A stretch of DNA of 14,596 bases from an uncultured Clostridia bacterium (GTDB lineage: Bacteria > Bacillota > Clostridia > Oscillospirales > Acutalibacteraceae): contig CAMMKL010000024.1 in assembly GCA_946497265.1 (NCBI GenBank), positions 1 to 14,596 on the forward strand, written 5' to 3'. The stretch's first letter is position 1; each line of letters opens with the position of its first letter. The notes beneath the pieces were generated by a model. That model ran no database searches. It was given only the letters and a program-made list of their open reading frames with translations, and had not been told where the DNA came from. The position numbers were made by a program, and so were the translations under genes. Shown piece by piece: positions 13,901-14,596 of this stretch.

Positions 13901-14533
13901 AAGGATATTTACAACAATGATAAGGTGCTGCGCGGCGGCTACGACCGTGCCGGCCAGAATAGCTTTATGGGCTGGCAGCGCGGCAACAACATCAGCAATA
14001 CCCTAAGGCAGTTTTATACCGAGCAGCTTCCGCAAAAATACCTGATGCATTATACCCTTAAGAAGTGGACGCCGAATACCGAAGCAATCTTTGACGGCAA
14101 TGTTGTATCCAGGGTAGAAGACGGCAAGAGCAATATCTATAAAGACGGAAAGTTAATTGCCTCTGATAAATTGGTATTCATTCCCTGGTATGATGAGGAT
14201 AGCGAAACCCGAAACCCGGACGAAGCCGCTAAGATTTACCACTGGAACCCGAACGGCGGAGAAACCGTCTGGGAGCTTCCGGCAAACTGGGCAGGGCAGA
14301 CGGAGGTAAAGCTTTATCAGACCACCCAGACCGGAAAGACCCTGGTTGCAACCATTCCGGTTGTAGATGGAAAGGTGACAATAACTGCTGAGGCCGCCAC
14401 CCCCTATGTGCTCTACAAGGGCGACGAGAACATCGCCCCCACCCAGACCGAATGGAGCGTAGGCAGCCCGATTGAGGATACCTCCTTCAACAGCCGAGAT
14501 TTCTCTATTTGGAGCAAGAGCACCACGGCGTAG
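11000..14533 (+). CDS. Secreted endo-alpha-N-acetylgalactosaminidase (GH101), ended by an in-frame TAG
   Basis: GH101 enzymes release the core-1 disaccharide Gal-beta1,3-GalNAc from Ser/Thr of mucin-type O-glycoproteins, outside the cell. Residues 1-33 are a Sec signal peptide (MKRVKRIRR, hydrophobic core, AVPVAAA before Gln). Then come a LamG-like beta-sandwich (about 40-230), an X2-like immunoglobulin module (about 237-320), a second LamG-like module (about 334-500), the GH101 beta-sandwich (about 510-760) with an EF-hand-like loop DTNEDAVIDWQD (731-742), and the catalytic barrel (about 770-1060). Diagnostic blocks are KGYASEGHDSGHADY, RAGGAEDMNT, HINHSEAYPEAK and WKWLDQS. The likely nucleophile is Asp912 (FVYVDTY) and the acid/base Glu939 (MATEEGY). 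The start is ATG 11000, 8 bases after GGGAG. The TAG at 14531 cuts a C-terminal module after about 18 residues, yet the catalytic region is complete, so a shortened enzyme could still be active. Confidence 0.92.
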   Translation: MKRVKRIRRLGSILLSVCLVFQMFTALAVPVAAAQTEYQPDFSKVEWKYQNNGSNAVKEIPEGGVLPSESGKGIVIDYTKFENQSVIVYDPAAPHYTDSELEFDVTVLAEQSGFYRFIPVGRFQDGNNYAGLGYDIQYMFNTFLNGTVTNKNFGGPALKVGVSYHAKLTSVGSVYTLYINGEKAAEYDAGANSLTGAGSYGFRVWGGDQAAAAGKKVLLDNIQFRAYGGGSAVQQPSTIASKKADIPEASWGKEDVLIPVNFIEGSSLESLTNGEQALTGENDFTVTAEGILIKKEYIAALADTTVLTVTFQYGEPETFTLRKVKAFVGDEYVEDFSDGDISNWKNQAGSGTITLEEGGMRVTGQTRLVDTDSPEFENGEIEIWVEALNDDGQLGLSFRNTMDSWQSVYNTDSAVQNYAFSRWNYRDSAGTNQEKALDSPFFKGAHHLKVRFIGDTVSLWVNEQYTFTATIAQAAEVYGQMGFVTESKADVLIKKMIYRRLDVLEASPAEGETIQIERDGMQVLLDGGYPRVIQYTLNGKTMLGSEQRYEYVTINSNDYKAAAALTAHDAESATYHVQVPEAGVSMDVVYMVEDNHVLDMTIRNIKEEGEKVRSLAFPNQAMLSANSKQEGAKLDVSNGSSDTHIDLTTDSASKTKMTFCTIPVVTANGLSASMANNAIRNLTEFAYQSFDMPDGSISTGVWTSEFLYRGWDDSLVFEDQDLYCKVILTEDTNEDAVIDWQDGANALKYLNKNKIVGSETVANSMVHVGYNFASIVQNPYLKVADNIKRLSNLMDGFGQILVFKGYASEGHDSGHADYENINERAGGAEDMNTAIAEMEKYNATMGIHINHSEAYPEAKMFTEEVMSTKNGWKWLDQSKYIRREVDIMNGGMDARLNEMFNRVPGIGFVYVDTYRDERWAASRIARNLSTEHNVIMATEEGYKLDRWTAWSHGAEAGTMHRFVYHNQKDIYNNDKVLRGGYDRAGQNSFMGWQRGNNISNTLRQFYTEQLPQKYLMHYTLKKWTPNTEAIFDGNVVSRVEDGKSNIYKDGKLIASDKLVFIPWYDEDSETRNPDEAAKIYHWNPNGGETVWELPANWAGQTEVKLYQTTQTGKTLVATIPVVDGKVTITAEAATPYVLYKGDENIAPTQTEWSVGSPIEDTSFNSRDFSIWSKSTTA

Positions 14534-14596
14534 GACGACAGCCATATTACCATTGAAGACGACTCCAACGGTGTGGCGAGCGTCCATATCAGGGGT
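14534..14596 (+). pseudogene. In-frame continuation of the GH101 gene beyond the TAG
   Basis: After the TAG, the same frame stays open for 21 codons to the window edge and reads DDSHITIEDDSNGVASVHIRG. It continues naturally from DTSFNSRDFSIWSKSTTA before the stop. Together they look like the first strands of a carbohydrate-binding beta-sandwich (a D-x-S-F ... W ... H-I-x-I-E-D-D pattern). No start codon with an SD is visible here, so this stretch is read only by readthrough or in a variant lacking the stop. Confidence 0.6.

Noticed and set aside
14531..14533. TAG as a general sense codon or pyrrolysine codon
   Set aside because: The Crp/Fnr gene ends in TAG at a normal gene overlap, and nothing in the window resembles pyl genes. 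A local error or mutation is simpler. The site is kept as a finding but not as recoding.
1..14596. CRISPR arrays, tRNA or rRNA genes, intact insertion sequences
   Set aside because: I looked for regularly spaced repeats, cloverleaf-like segments with CCA ends, conserved rRNA stretches and transposase ORFs with inverted ends, and saw none that I could support.

Overview
The window looks like chromosomal DNA of an anaerobic, probably gut-associated Bacillota (Clostridia-like). The reasons are strong GGAGG-type ribosome binding sites, TTGACA/TATAAT-like promoters, a transketolase split into two subunits, a Gram-positive-style Crp/Fnr regulator, and a large secreted GH101 mucin-type O-glycanase. 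The base composition looks moderate, with distinctly AT-rich intergenic stretches. The species cannot be named from the sequence alone.

Layout, left to right. (1) 1-102: the last 33 codons of an unidentified gene, then a hairpin terminator. (2) 232-3456, + strand: an ABC exporter made of a MacB/LolD-type ATPase and a long FtsX-type permease whose ATG overlaps the ATPase stop. The permease frame is broken at a run of eight G's (2280-2287). One G fewer would give a continuous protein of about 848 residues. (3) 3476-3521: a perfect 18-bp-stem terminator shared with the convergent htpG. (4) 3534-5357, - strand: htpG (bacterial Hsp90) with its own promoter. (5) 5642-6659, + strand, divergent from htpG: a probable operon of an unknown 84-residue protein, a MIF/tautomerase-family protein with the catalytic N-terminal proline, and a MutT-type Nudix hydrolase. 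(6) 6660-7250: a long intergenic region holding a terminator nested in an outer inverted repeat and a promoter with a 10-bp palindrome at its -35 position. (7) 7251-9030, + strand: the two transketolase subunits, overlapping by 8 bp, ended by a terminator that works in both directions. (8) 9208-10470, - strand: a Crp/Fnr-family regulator, an unknown 109-residue protein overlapping it by 8 bp, and a small lipoprotein carrying two tandem Cys4 (CxxC...CxxC) units. A perfect 16-bp palindrome lies upstream of the regulator at about -41.5. (9) 10560-10999: an AT-rich leader with two strong SD motifs and a 45-codon ORF that may be a mobile-element remnant. (10) 11000-14533, + strand: a secreted, multidomain endo-alpha-N-acetylgalactosaminidase (GH101). 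An in-frame TAG stops it inside what looks like a carbohydrate-binding module, and the same frame stays open to the window edge.

How it fits together: most of the window is housekeeping or stress physiology (chaperone, nucleotide sanitation, pentose phosphate metabolism). Added to this are an exporter, a small regulator-led operon with an unknown cell-surface lipoprotein, and an extracellular enzyme for releasing the core-1 O-glycan disaccharide from mucin. Two large genes carry single-event lesions (a homopolymer frameshift and an amber stop). Each could be real (phase variation, recent decay) or an assembly/sequencing error. I saw no tRNA, rRNA, CRISPR array or intact insertion sequence.
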